The notes below the pieces were generated by a model. It was not told the origin of the DNA. It was given only the letters and a program-made list of their open reading frames with translations, and made no database searches. A stretch of 64,000 nt of DNA from Podospora bellae-mahoneyi. Its lineage: Eukaryota; Ascomycota; Sordariomycetes; Sordariales; Podosporaceae. Location: contig NW_026946359.1 of the NCBI RefSeq assembly GCF_035222275.1, forward strand, positions 6,572,001 to 6,636,000, read 5' to 3'. A program made the translations under genes and the position numbers. The stretch's first letter is position 1. Each line of letters opens with the position of its first letter. This document shows positions 30,121 to 41,652 of this stretch, in pieces.

Positions 30121-32376
30121 TCAAAGAACCACCGCAACCGTATCATCCATATTTAGATCCCCCAAAAACAAACTCGCCAACATCGACACACCCCCAAAAG
30201 CAATACTGCAGTAATAGGCCCAGGGGTATGCATGAGAATAAGCCACCTGACCAGCCGCCACAATCGCATGCCACTGAGCCTCGTTCACAAACGGAAGGTG
30301 CTTGATCTCGTTGACCAGCGACGCTCCCGTCATCTGGATGATCTGTTCAATCTTGCCGTGTTCGATCCCAACCTTGACGCAGGTTCCGCCTACAATTTGC
30401 ATCAGCTGGGGGAGGAGCTTCGACACAAAAACGTTGTAGTAAATGGCGTATCCGATAGCACCGCCTACGATTCTGATGGCGATAGTCAAGGCGGTGACTG
30501 TAGCAATGACATCGCTGGGGCAGATGATGGCCGTGATTGTCGATGCCGGGACGACAACTCCGCCCACGCCGAGACCAGCAATGAACAAAACACCGTACAC
30601 GGTCTGAATGTTGTCGACTCTGGCAATGGCCAGCAGTCCACAGCCCAGTGTCATCAATGTTGACGAGACGAACAGAATCCACTTGATGTTTCCCTTGAGC
30701 CAAGAAAGCATCACCAGGGAGATGACACATCCGGCCATGGTGCCAAAGGCGAAGGGCATACCACGGATACCGACTCCGACGGGACTGGAAAGGGGTCAGC
30801 AATGTCCCACCGCTTTCTTGTGTTCAGAGGACTTACTCGTGCCCATACACATTATACGCCTCGCTCGGCCAAATCATCAACACTGAAAAGAAGTTGGCGC
30901 CCGAAATGAACGTGATGATGAGAGTCAGCCACAAGGTCCAAGGCGACTTGCCCATGTCTCTCGGCACCATAGGATGGCTGGCCCCTTTCCGTTCCCACAC
31001 CACAAAGGCCACCAAAACCAGGGCACCGATTATGAGAGGAGCCAATATCCTCGCGCTCTTCCATGGAGCCTACCAAGTTTTAGCAATAATATTTTCTTTC
31101 GAAGGCCAAGAGAGAGCTTACATTGTAACCGCCACCTAACAGCCCAACCTCCACCAGCACAAGCCCAGCAATCGACAAGAACCCACCAACCCAGTCCGTC
31201 TTCTTCAGCACCTCGCTCTTCTCGCCGGCATGGGCATCGATCCGTGGAGGGGGGTGGTAGAACAAAAAGGCCATGACCAAACCGATAGCAGCCCAACCAG
31301 TAGTTACAACCGCAATATATCGCCAGCTCGAATACGCCGAAATAAGCTGAGCATACATGACCGACGGCAGAAACGGGAGGATGGTGAGGATCATTGCCGC
31401 CACATAGTAGCCGCGGCGAGACACGGGGACAATCTCGGCGGCGCCCGCCAAGGCAGTGAGCTCGTTGATGCCAGTTCCCAAACCTGAGATGGCCATGCCA
31501 ACTGGAAAAAGAAAAAAAGTACTGTCAGCCATTGTCTCCTTCCACTTTCAAATCAGGACTTACCAATAAACGCATCCATGCTCGTAGCAGCGCCGCAGAT
31601 AATCTGGCCGATGACAATCAAAGCATTGCCAGCAAGGGCAACAAATCGACGGCCGACAAGATCCGACAAGGCGCCGACAAAGGGGGAAATTGCTGCCGTG
31701 GCGAGGAGGTTGGCAGATACGAACCACACCCAGTGGTCGATACCGCCGAGCTCTCGGTAGATATAAACAGGGGCGCCGGCTGTCGCAAACTGTGTCAGTT
31801 CTTCAAGGCACATATCCTTCACTGAGGCACCGTGGACATACCAAACATGAATAACGGGGCTTGAGCGTTCGTCCACATGCAAGCCAGAGCCGCGAGGGCT
31901 AACCACCGACGAGCATTACTCTGTATATTTCCGTGGTCAGTTGACGCTGCTTCGATTGCGTATGTGAGAACGGCCGTATCACGTACAGTTGTGCCCTCCA
32001 TAGCCATAGCGCCGTCATGACCCTCGATTCCAGCCATTGTGCCGTTGGCGTCCCAGTTGTTCCAGTAAGACCAGTTCCTCACAGCACAAGAAACCGAGTT
32101 TGGGTTCTGAGGAACAGCACCAGAAGAAGCAGAGTGAACAGAGCTAGACGGGGCTGCTTTGTTTGGCGACTCGGGTCTCGGGCTGCTCCGAGCAGGCGAC
32201 TTGTTGGGAAGAAAAGGGGCGGCAGTGGGAGCAGGCGGAATCGAGGCCCGTTGAGCGTCTCTTTCGTCCGAAAGCCCAGTCACCGCAGGTTTCTGACTGC
32301 CGGTGTTCTCTTGGATCGACAGGTCAGACGATGACGGGAACGCACACACGCCCGCTTCCTTTCGCATGGCTCCCAT
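30121..32376 (-). CDS. MFS multidrug exporter, TRI12 (trichothecene efflux pump)-like
   Basis: Six exons, 5' to 3' on the minus strand: 31987-32376, 31842-31920, 31564-31779, 31122-31501, 30837-31069 and 30121-30784, giving 653 residues. All introns (52-66 nt) have GTANGT/GTAAGC donors and AG acceptors, and phase is kept throughout. The first intron (66 nt, GTACGT...ATACAG) is 3n and stop-free. A disordered N-terminus of about 130 residues is followed by transmembrane segments. Family marks are GGIDHWVWFVSANLLATAAISP, the DLVGRRF loop between helices 2 and 3, SRRGYYVAAM, and YGHDPVGVGIRGMPFAFG. The layout fits 14-helix DHA14 proteins of the plasma membrane that export small molecules by proton antiport. 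TRI12 itself exports trichothecenes, but no trichothecene genes are nearby, so the substrate is unknown. Confidence 0.88.
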
Positions 32377-34917
32377 TTCAATGGCAGATGGGATCTATCT
32401 GCAAATTGGGGGTCGGGAGGAACGGGGGATGTACCGATATGTAAAGCTACCCGGGTAGCAGAGAAGGGGAACACCAGGTGTAGCTGTTGTGCAACGGCCA
32501 AGGGTGTTATTTGTGTTGCTGTCTCGGAGAAGGCAGGGAAGGAGGACAGAACGAGACAGACAAGACGAAAAGGAGCTTATCATAAGCAAGCACCAACATT
32601 TGCCGTTCGATATTCCCACAAGCACATGTCGGTGATTCAGGCCAAGGCGGTCAAGCCAATGTTTAGCGGTCTCGGGGACTTGTCCCCAAAGATCGACGCG
32701 ATCCAAGCCATGTTGCGGAGAAAGAAGCTATCAATACTGTTTTCCAGCCAGGCACCAGGCACCAGGCACCAGGCACCAGACTCCCGGGTAGCCTCCGAGG
32801 AAGGAGCTCCTCCGTGGGCAGCTGCAAGTCACCTCACCTCCGGACACTGTGGGCACCCGTGGAAAGTCCAGGGAGGGAAGGTCCATTGCTGTCTTGCCCC
32901 GATTTCTCCTGGCCCAGCCGTCGAGGGTATCCTTGCCCTGCTGAAGGAGGAAGGAGCGAGCCATGTTTTTCTGTAGCACACGATCATTGACTCACCACGG
33001 ACCCCCAGATCAGTGATCTTGTGAGTTGTCTGAGCTGTCAGACGGGACTGGATGGTGCGCGGTCGACATGCCGGGCACTTTGATGTTTGCTCGATAGCTT
33101 CAGGTCCCCGGCAGAAGGAGTTTGGGTTCGATACTTGGTAGCAACAGAGATCGTCCCCCGCTGGCAGTTGCACCCGTAGCTAGCACATGGCGTGTCAAAG
33201 TGCCATGTTTGCCTGGTGGAAACCGCCCCTAGCCGTTTTGAGTAGGTTCGTGTCTGTCACTCAACCTGGATGCAAAGCGCCACGCATTTAGGAGCTGACG
33301 GCGAGATCTCTGCCCCAAATTCCAGTCAACCGTAGCAGGATACCTGAAACCACCATATTCCATCCGATATCCGACTCAGATGGACGGTCCCGATATCCAT
33401 TGCGCCTCTGTCCCACTGACCACCCGTCCGTCCGCCATATGTGATTCATGCCTGACCGACCGCCTTTCCCTGTCAAACCTCTTCTTATCACCAGCTCAAG
33501 CTCTCCCAAATGCCAACCCCCAAACCCCGATGTCGACCCCCATCCCCAAACCGCCCCTCTCTCCCCTGCCTCAGTGGACCATCTAATCGGAAACCGCCCC
33601 CTCAACGGCTTCCCACATTAGCTCATCTCACTCAACACGAAAGATCCCCCAAAGTCGAGTAACACAGCATTCGGGGAGAGAAGGCAGTTAATTACCGCTG
33701 CCCACAGTAACCTTACGTGCGAAACAAAACTCCCATCCTTTGTCCTCCCCCACCCCTCTCCACAATCGTCGACGCCTCAAATCACCCCTTACAGCCCCCC
33801 ACAGACGCCGTGGCTTACTGTTTCCCATTCCCATTCGCCTTTGCCATGATTTTAGCCCAGCCGTTATTTTCTACCGGCCGGAAAAAAACGTCCATGCATT
33901 GAACCCCCTTCCCCCGGCGGCATGTGAGTGAGTGAATCTGCGATCGGATCTAGTCCCGACCGAGGGGGGGCTGGATGGCAGTGAGAGAGGAGCGGAGAAT
34001 TTGATCTAGGTGACACGATGAAGGGGGGGGTGTTACACGGGGTGGTATCGACAGGGAAGCGTAGGGTTACGGGAGTTGGAGTGGGAGATTTGACTTGGAA
34101 AAGGCAAGGAGTTCACCGCTGGATGCTGGGGCAGAGTTTGGGTGACGGTTGTAGGTAGAGTAGAGTACCGGAAATTTTGGAATGATCGACTGGCAGCAAC
34201 GGAGGGACTGGGGTAGGTGCCTAGGTGGTGTGCGACTTTCCCTGGATGGTGGCCAGAGGTCCGTTGACAAATGGTCGAGACTTTACGCTCCTAACTGTTC
34301 TAACCCAACCAAAGTGTCCGATGTCAATGAGCAGGAAACTGGGAGCTGGTTGTCACAGTTCTGGTTGTGACACCTACCTGTCAACCTCACAATCATTCAA
34401 CCCCCCAGCTAGCTCACAACTTTGTGTGATGGTGAGAGATGCCGCTGTAGTTGGTATCAAGTCAAGTGTATGAACTGGCAAGGCAGGTTCGCAGCTGCGC
34501 TGGAGGGATTCTTGGCATTTGCCCCTATTTACCCCTTTTCGGAACTGACCCCATATTTGCGTCCGCAGTGGTGACCAGAAGCATAAGTATGACGCCGCAA
34601 TTACCAAGTTCAAGTATCATGTCCGATCGGCTAAGAACACGGTGCTTTGAAGGTATCATCGTTCAATTAGCTCAGAGGATTGCCTCCCGAGAAAGGTGGT
34701 AGTATCCGTGTCCTATCATAACCCAATCCAACCACAACCAAGAAAGACGTGAGCTGTTCGCTCCCCCTCTGCCCTGTTCTCCAAGAGAGAGTGGTATATA
34801 TCCAAATCCGAAAAGTAACTGTACACGTAGTCATCTCTACACACCATATCCCTCTGGTGCTGGTATCTCCCTTTCACATGCCCAACCCTTATCACCCTCT
34901 CCATCATCTCTCCACTC
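32377..34917. other. Gene-free stretch
   Basis: About 2.5 kb with only short frames. It carries the MFS promoter, a CCAGGCA heptamer repeat (listed separately), homopolymeric G runs at 33966 and 34024, and the 3' flank of the ferric-reductase-like gene. Nothing else recognised. Confidence 0.45.
32748..32779. repeat. Heptamer tandem repeat (CCAGGCA)n
   Basis: Four perfect copies of CCAGGCA, plus CCAG, at 32748-32779, about 370 bp upstream of the MFS start codon. Confidence 0.85.
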
Positions 34918-35744
34918 TTACAACGCATAGTTCTCTGTATGCAAAAAGATCTCCTCGAGCATGTCATCCCCCCAAATCTCGGCCTGCAACCTCGCAACCG
35001 TATTCGCCACGCCCACTCTCATCGCCGGCGGCCCACACACAAACACCGCGGTCCTCCTCCCCAACACGCCCCTCCCATCCGGCCCTCCTGTCGCCCACTC
35101 CTTGAGCATGTACCCCAAATCTGGCCTCCCATACTCCACCGACCACCCGCCGTCAATCTCGTGCGGGACAGGAAACGCAAACCTCATAAGATTGCGCTGA
35201 AATTCGGTCGGTGTTTCTGGAAAGCCAAAATCAAACCCTGAGGGAGGGCCAAAATGGGAAGTTGGTCTTGGGCGGCGGGGGTCGCCGCCGACGTCGGTGC
35301 GAAGGTGGGCTAGTTCTGGTGGGCGGACGGGAGCATTGGAGGATCCGGTTGTTGGTTCTGCTGCTGCTGGGGGCGAGGGGTGAGTGGCGAAAGGTTCCGT
35401 GCTGCCGGATGAGTCGGCGTGTTGGTGGCCGAGCTCGCTGGTAGTCGGTCGGGCGTCGGTACTACCGCCGCTGCCGGCTCCGCTGGGCCGGGGGTCGGAC
35501 TCGGAGAGGATCTGGCTGTATCGCTTGCGGCCGGCAGGAGGTGCGTATTTGAAATGGGGAGCCGCATTCTCCCGGGCTAGAGGGGGGAAATGGAATTCAC
35601 CGCCGGGTTCGCTCTTCTTGGTTGGGGGTGCCTTGCTGGAAGGGGCTGGGGGGTGTGAATATTGTTGCTGTTCGCCTTCAACGGGCTTGATCTCATCGTC
35701 GCGGCCTTCAAGTTTTCGAAGGGTTTGTTCCGCAACAGATAGCC

Positions 35745-35815
<71 letters not shown>

Positions 35816-37803
35816 GGGGGAGGCCCCGGTGGCGGTGGTGGGAAGGTGTGTGGTTGGAGATATTTCTGCTGAGGGAGCGCTGTGATGCGGTCCTCATCCT
35901 CAGCACGCAGCTCCCGCTCTCTGTCGGGGTCGCCTTGGGCCTCGGACATGATCAGGGCGCTGTTGCGTTTGCTAGCAATGTTGGCCACAAAGCCATCCAG
36001 CTTGTCGTGGAATGCATTGCTGAGCGGCCTGGGCGCACGACCATGAGGAATGCCAGAATTTGGCGGCTTCCGGACTGATGCTGTAACGAAAAACTTGCAA
36101 GTAACACTCTCAGGGGGCGCGGCTTCACGACAGATACGGAGCTCTTCCCGGAACCAGTCCATGGCCTCGAGCCGCTTGAGCGACCACACCACGACGATTT
36201 TCTTGGTGATGGCCTTGCCGTCCCGCATGCGCTTGATCAGATTTAGCAGCTGTGACATGAGCGATGTGATACCGCTGCCACCGGCGATGAGGATGCAGGT
36301 ATCAAATGCGGCAAGCTCTCGGCGCATACCACCGTACGGACCGTCGAGAAACGCGCGGTAGGTGTGGAAAGGCCCCTTATCAATGGCCGTCTCGAGCACC
36401 TTCTTCGTAAAGCCTCCATATGGCCGGAACACCAGCACACAATCTCTGTACTCCTCGCCGTATTCAGATGGAAAGTCTGCGCTGCAAAGAGAGGAGATGG
36501 TAAAAGGATGGTTCTCGAACATGGAAATGCCCGGCATGCGTAGATAGACGTACTGGCCCGGCTTCCACCTCATCTGAGTTGGGATGGTGATCTTGATGGC
36601 GTTCTCCGTCATGATGTTGATGGCTGCTTCGTCTCCAATCAAAAACGACATGCGCCATGGCTTGGTCCAATTCAGCTTGCAGAAACGGTACAGGTTGCAG
36701 AAGACGATGATGGCCACTGTCGCATACAAGTAGGCCCATGACATGAGAAAGTTCTTGGTATGCCAAAAGAGCACACCGACGTAAACGTAGCCGACTGGGA
36801 TATGGAGAAGGATGAAAACTTCGTATGCCTTTCTTCGGAACATTGGTAACGATCCCACACAAAGCCACCCCAGAGGGACCATGCATGCAATCCCAGATCC
36901 ATAGATGATGCCGCTACCGGGAGGAAACAGCGCCTCGAAGACCTCCATGCCACCATCCTCCCAGACCGGCTGGATGTAGAATGGGATCATGTGAATCAGG
37001 GAGAGAAACAGGCAGAGGTAGCTCAGCCAACGGTGGAATACGTTGAGTCTCTCGGGTCCAATGCCGGTGATCAGCGTGATGATGTTGGCCTTGGTGCTAG
37101 TGGCAATGATCCACGGTGTCATGGCAACGGCAATCATGCCGGAGCGAACGGCCACCGGTGGTGATCCGAACCGGATGCTTTGCCAGTATAGGGGTTGCTG
37201 TAAGAAGCAGTAGACCGTGACGAAGGCCAGGGCGATAAAGGCGCAACTCAGCACCGCGAGTGAGGAAAAGGTGAAGCGGTGTTTTCTCCAGACAATGTCT
37301 GGCACTGGTCGATAAAAAACCCATCGGAATAGCGCCAGAGTATCGTTGACAAATCCGACAGATGAAAAATGCGCTTTCGGCTTGAAATTCTTCTCCTCCT
37401 CAGCCTGCTGCTCGTCCGGAAAGAAGTGTCGTCGTGATTCAGCCGCCGTCTGCGCTGTCGCCCCCGTCACCAGGGCAGCCGATCTATCCCACTCCGGTTC
37501 CATGCTGTAAAGCTGGTGAAAGTGCTTCTCCATATCCTGCTTGTAGATCGCCTGCCGAATCTTATCCTGCCAATAGTGCCATATCCTCATAAACAGCGTC
37601 AGTCCTCCCAAAGCAAGCGCAAAATATGTCCAACCCAGCCCATATTTCCCCGATTGTGACCACGGATCTACCGTGAGTGCCTGTACTAAGCCCGGTGGAC
37701 TGTTGGGTAAGAGCGGGATATTGATCCGCCTCACCAACCCGCTCAGGGCCTCAACGGATGCGTCGACTGCGCTCCGTAGCGCTGGTCGCACATGTGAAGC
37801 CAT
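34918..37803 (-). CDS. Ferric-reductase/NOX-like transmembrane oxidoreductase with polyasparagine insert
   Basis: 961 residues, no intron. The start at 37803 sits in a strong context (ACACCATGGCT); an ATG at 37869 would add 22 residues. The ferric-reductase domain has four haem-binding histidines as two pairs, each 14 apart: HRWLSYLCLFLSLIH and HIPVGYVYVGVLFWH. The FAD site is ENHPFTISS; NADPH binding is at GGSGIT (from residue 508) and CGPPAM near the C-terminus. Between the last two lies an insert of about 330 low-complexity residues with 23 consecutive Asn (664-686), encoded by identical AAC codons. Electrons would pass from cytosolic NADPH through FAD and two haems across the membrane to an outer acceptor such as ferric or cupric chelates. 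The long insert and the ~65 residues before the first helix are unusual for FRE reductases. Confidence 0.88.
35746..35814. repeat. (GTT)23 microsatellite coding polyasparagine
   Basis: Twenty-three uninterrupted GTT triplets on the plus strand, read as AAC (Asn) in the minus-strand oxidoreductase. The absence of any synonymous AAT indicates recent slippage rather than selection on the residues. Confidence 0.97.
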
Positions 37804-40800
37804 GGTGTAATTTGTGTAGTGGTTGTGCGCGTACGGGCGCGGGAGTGTGGCGGCCCCTGTAGAACGCAACCTCGAACTTGAAATGTCGTCGGGATACAGA
37901 GAAGCAGCTGATCTGCCGGCAACGGCCGCCGGTCAGACTTCGGTCGAGGAACACCGGACCCCCGATCAAAATATTAGAGCATTTAGTAGAGAGCGTGAGG
38001 CACAACTTGAAAGGCCATGAGAAGTGACGAAAGGGGTGTATTAGGGGCGACCGTCGGGAAGGAGCCGGGAAGGACGAAAGAATGAGATGGATCCGGCGGG
38101 GGGGGCGCGGGAGAGGGGCGTAGGGAGACTTATTATAATGCAGTTATATCTCCAATGTTGGTGTGGGGGAGTTGATGGTGGGTGAGATGGTGGGTGAGAT
38201 GGTGGGCGAGAGGCTGCAAGTCGCAAGTTCCGTCACGTCCACCTAGGTTTCGTCCACGGACAACTCCAACCGCCGCGCGTGTGCTCCTCCAGATGCGATC
38301 ACAGTACCGGGCTGTTGGGCTCGAGATGTCCAGATGCCCTCCTGAGGCGGGACGGAATCAATATCAAGTCAGGAACAGGAAAAGTCGGACCTGGCAACTG
38401 AAGAATCCAGCGGTTCACTGGGCCTTAATATTGGTCGATCAATGTTCTGGGGTGCGTGGTGCTGGGTGCAATAGCTCACAGCTGGTGTCGCTGCGCACCT
38501 GCATGTCACACGGTACGTCGACCCGAATCGGGAACAATCCTTGACACCGGGCGCTAGGTATAGGCTTGGCTGGGAAATGGAAGAGGAGAAAGGCAGAGCT
38601 CAGAGGAAAGAAAAGGAAAAGACGGCCGGTTGGGGGCCGTGAGGAAGGCTCGATCCGGCCGGGCTCGTTTCTGCGGCGATCTGTGAGTGTTCGGCACCGT
38701 TATCGCAAGAGGAACCAACAGCAAAGCTGACTGCTTGATGACAACTGTCGGCACTCGTGGAAAGGCAAGAGGTGTAGGACAAAACCACGCAGCTCCCAGC
38801 GTGCGCGCGCATGCCGAACGGATGCTGTCCTCTTCAGTGAAGACTTCTTCCAAGCACAACGGAGACATCCGACTTGTCGAATCTCCTTCCACTTGGAGCG
38901 GACAATTACCTATGCTTGGCGGCAGGGTGTCCTCACGGTCGACCGCCATTGTGACCACCTCATGGCTGTCTTTGGTGCAGGTGGGAAACGACATGTTCGC
39001 CGACATGCGAATTGCGAACTGAGAATGGCGCATTCTCATTCTCCACCCCTTGAGAAGAACCAAGACCCCAATAAGCGAGTAATCAATGCGTCTGTCCAAC
39101 TGTTGGTGACCTTGGTGTGATGCCCTGGATGGTCACCACGCAGTTGTCAAATGGCGTTCGAGCATCGCCGTGATGGACGAGCAAATGACGGCGCGATGCT
39201 GGGAGATCTCGAAAAGGGCACAGTGGGGTTCCCCATGCAAGTTCCCATAGCGGGGAACAGCAGGGGGCCATTGCAGCCTGGGCGGGTAAATAAGCCTGGT
39301 GATTGGATGCTGGCCTCTTCAACCTCTCGCCCGCGTTCTCGGACTCGAGCTTTTCTCCCACGTCCCCTCATGATGCAAGGGAGGGTGAAGCTCACTGAAG
39401 ATGATTCTCGATGCAGCATTCCAGAACGGTGACTCGTGGCACTGAGGATTCTCTGTCCGCCATCCGCCAGCTGCTGTGTCTCTCAATGGTTCCAGCTCTC
39501 ACTGCTGTTGCTGCCGGCCGGGCATGTCAAGAGGTGACCCCAGCTGCGGCCGCCCTCTGGTGAAAGCCATTGTTCAATCAGGTACGAGGACTGGGCCTCG
39601 AGTCGGCTCCGGCAATTCGGGTCGGCCGTCTTTTGATAACCGCCTGAAGTCATGTGCCGGGTGGATAGATTGAAAAGAGGCAATTAAGGAGATTTGTTAT
39701 CGACATCGATAGCTTGGGGCTGTTGGATCATCAACAGCCAAGCTCAGGACAGTGTGGGAAACGGGAGCTGAGAGAAGCCAAGCAGCCAAGTCGCCCAAAC
39801 ACACGGAACGTCCCGTTCGCACTGACCTTATCTTGGTGGTCCATGCGCTGTCAAGCACTTGATCGATCACAGTCGGATGCTTGGACCTCATTTCATCCGA
39901 GTTGATGCTCTCGATACAACGTCGAGATGCTCGGGTACCTCGCTCTGGGTGTGTTCTGTTCATGGGCCTTGACTCACCTGTCTTGGTACGCCTGTCTGAC
40001 ATTGAAGAGGGGAATGCTGAATGTCATCTAGAAGCGACACAAATGGTGAGAGCCTGGAAGCGAAACACCATGAGCCAGAGGTGAAGAACGAAATGCAGCA
40101 TGTAACCACAACCCAGCTACAATGTATTCAATGAGTGGTAATTGTCAAACCTTCGCCCTCTGCCCGGAAGCCTTGCCGGTGGTACACTCTGCCGTGGCAC
40201 GCGGTCACAGCGATGTTCATTCGTGTCCAAGATCGTGGCTTTCAACCAGCTGGCACCGGCTACAATATATCCAGTGTCTCCCTTCCTCTTCATATACACC
40301 CGTTCAACGCTGCGATAGCAAGTTCGAGAACCGTTTTGGGGGTTGAGGTGTTGTGCATAAGGTTATCAACATTGTGGTTCCCAAATACAAACCATATTCA
40401 TCTGTACAATGTGGCAAGTGAAATGTTAACGAGCAGTGGTATGAACAACCAGCACCAGACTCGGGCACCAGCTGTTTGGCAAGTCACATGCTACTACACC
40501 ATCAGCTCTTCAACATGGACATTCTGAATAGTTCAAAAGACAGCACGGCGGTTCAACACCGCGAAGCTATTGTTTTCGCCTCATCTATGCGTTTGTTCCC
40601 CCGGGTAGGCAGAATATTTCTGGAATAGCGGTGTTTGAGCAGGAGCAGCCACAATATTTAAAGTATGAGGCTTATTCCCAAACAAGCAATTCAGGACACA
40701 TGCTGTCATTAGCACACAAAAGACCCTGCAATAAACATACCCCAGCTCCCCATCTCACACGACCCCAGCCCAACAAGAAACAAATACCCATTTGAAGCCC

Positions 40801-41652
40801 TAGCCCGAAACACTCCTAACCCACGCTAACCCACCAGTCCAGTCTTATGTCGATGAAGCTCAAGATGAAGAAGTATGCCGCTGAACACCGACTGTGGTCT
40901 CTCTTTCGAGCTACCTCTCATCTTAATGGACGCATCTCGTACATGAGGTGAAGCCGTAAGAAAGAGCAGATGAATCCCGAAGGTACCAATGACTATTGCG
41001 ATAGATCCAAGTACAATCTCCACTGTGACTGCATCAAGGTGAGGTTTCCGTGTGGAGACATCTAACCTGGAGAGTATCACTGGGACACAGCGGAGAATCT
41101 TTTTCACTTGATCGGAAGGGGGTTGAGAGGTTGTGTGTTCTCGCCATAGAGTATCGGCGCTATGCTACATAGTCTTTGGGCAATGATTTTCTTGTGCTGG
41201 TATGCAAGTGATAATGTGTAGGTAATAGTTTTGGGCTAAATAAGCAGACAACAAAGCTGAAATAGGCCGGGGAAAAAGGCGAAGACTCACGTGGATCAGT
41301 GTGAAGTTGGATTAAAGGTCTAGAGCAGGAGTATGCGTTGATGTTGAGCGCCAGATGATGAAGGAGAAGAAGGGAGTTCTGCTGATAATATACCAACCTA
41401 GGTAGGGCTGCCATCCATATTAATGCCAAGCAGTCGTGAGGGCTGTAACATCGTTTCCGTCCGCCCTCTCGGAGAAACCAATCAAAACACTAACGAGCTT
41501 CACTGCCTACGACGCACCATGCAATTCACCAGGAGAAGAACTTCCGAACAAGGAGGATAAGCTATCTCATGTAGGTGCTGGTACATTTGGTCAACGCCTC
41601 TTACACCTGCGAACCAGACTGCCCATAGGACAGCCCCAGCTTTCAGCCTCAG
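37804..41652. other. Long gene-poor stretch
   Basis: About 3.8 kb. The first part is the promoter of the ferric-reductase-like gene; the last part is the 3' flank of the FAD oxidoreductase. Open frames are short and lack domains. One candidate small protein (40826-41107, minus) is listed separately. No transposon remnant or AT-rich block seen. Confidence 0.45.
40826..41107 (-). CDS. Possible small membrane protein
   Basis: Tentative 93-codon frame with one strongly hydrophobic segment (VEIVLGSIAIVIGTFGIHLLFL), followed by a polar tail rich in Lys, Arg and Ser. Candidate donor and acceptor sites upstream (GTGAGT at about 41290, GTTAGA at about 41064) leave the 5' structure unclear. No family recognised; it may be chance. 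Confidence 0.25.
   Translation of the reverse strand: MKKILRCVPVILSRLDVSTRKPHLDAVTVEIVLGSIAIVIGTFGIHLLFLTASPHVRDASIKMRGSSKERPQSVFSGILLHLELHRHKTGLVG

Noticed and set aside
27161-32376. Secondary-metabolite cluster made of thioesterase, dioxygenase and exporter
   Set aside because: No polyketide synthase, peptide synthetase, terpene cyclase or pathway regulator nearby; the thioesterase is the housekeeping protein-depalmitoylating type.
34650-34720. tRNA-like A-box (TAGCTCAGAGG)
   Set aside because: No B-box GTTCRANNC at proper distance and no acceptor-stem pairing; not a tRNA.
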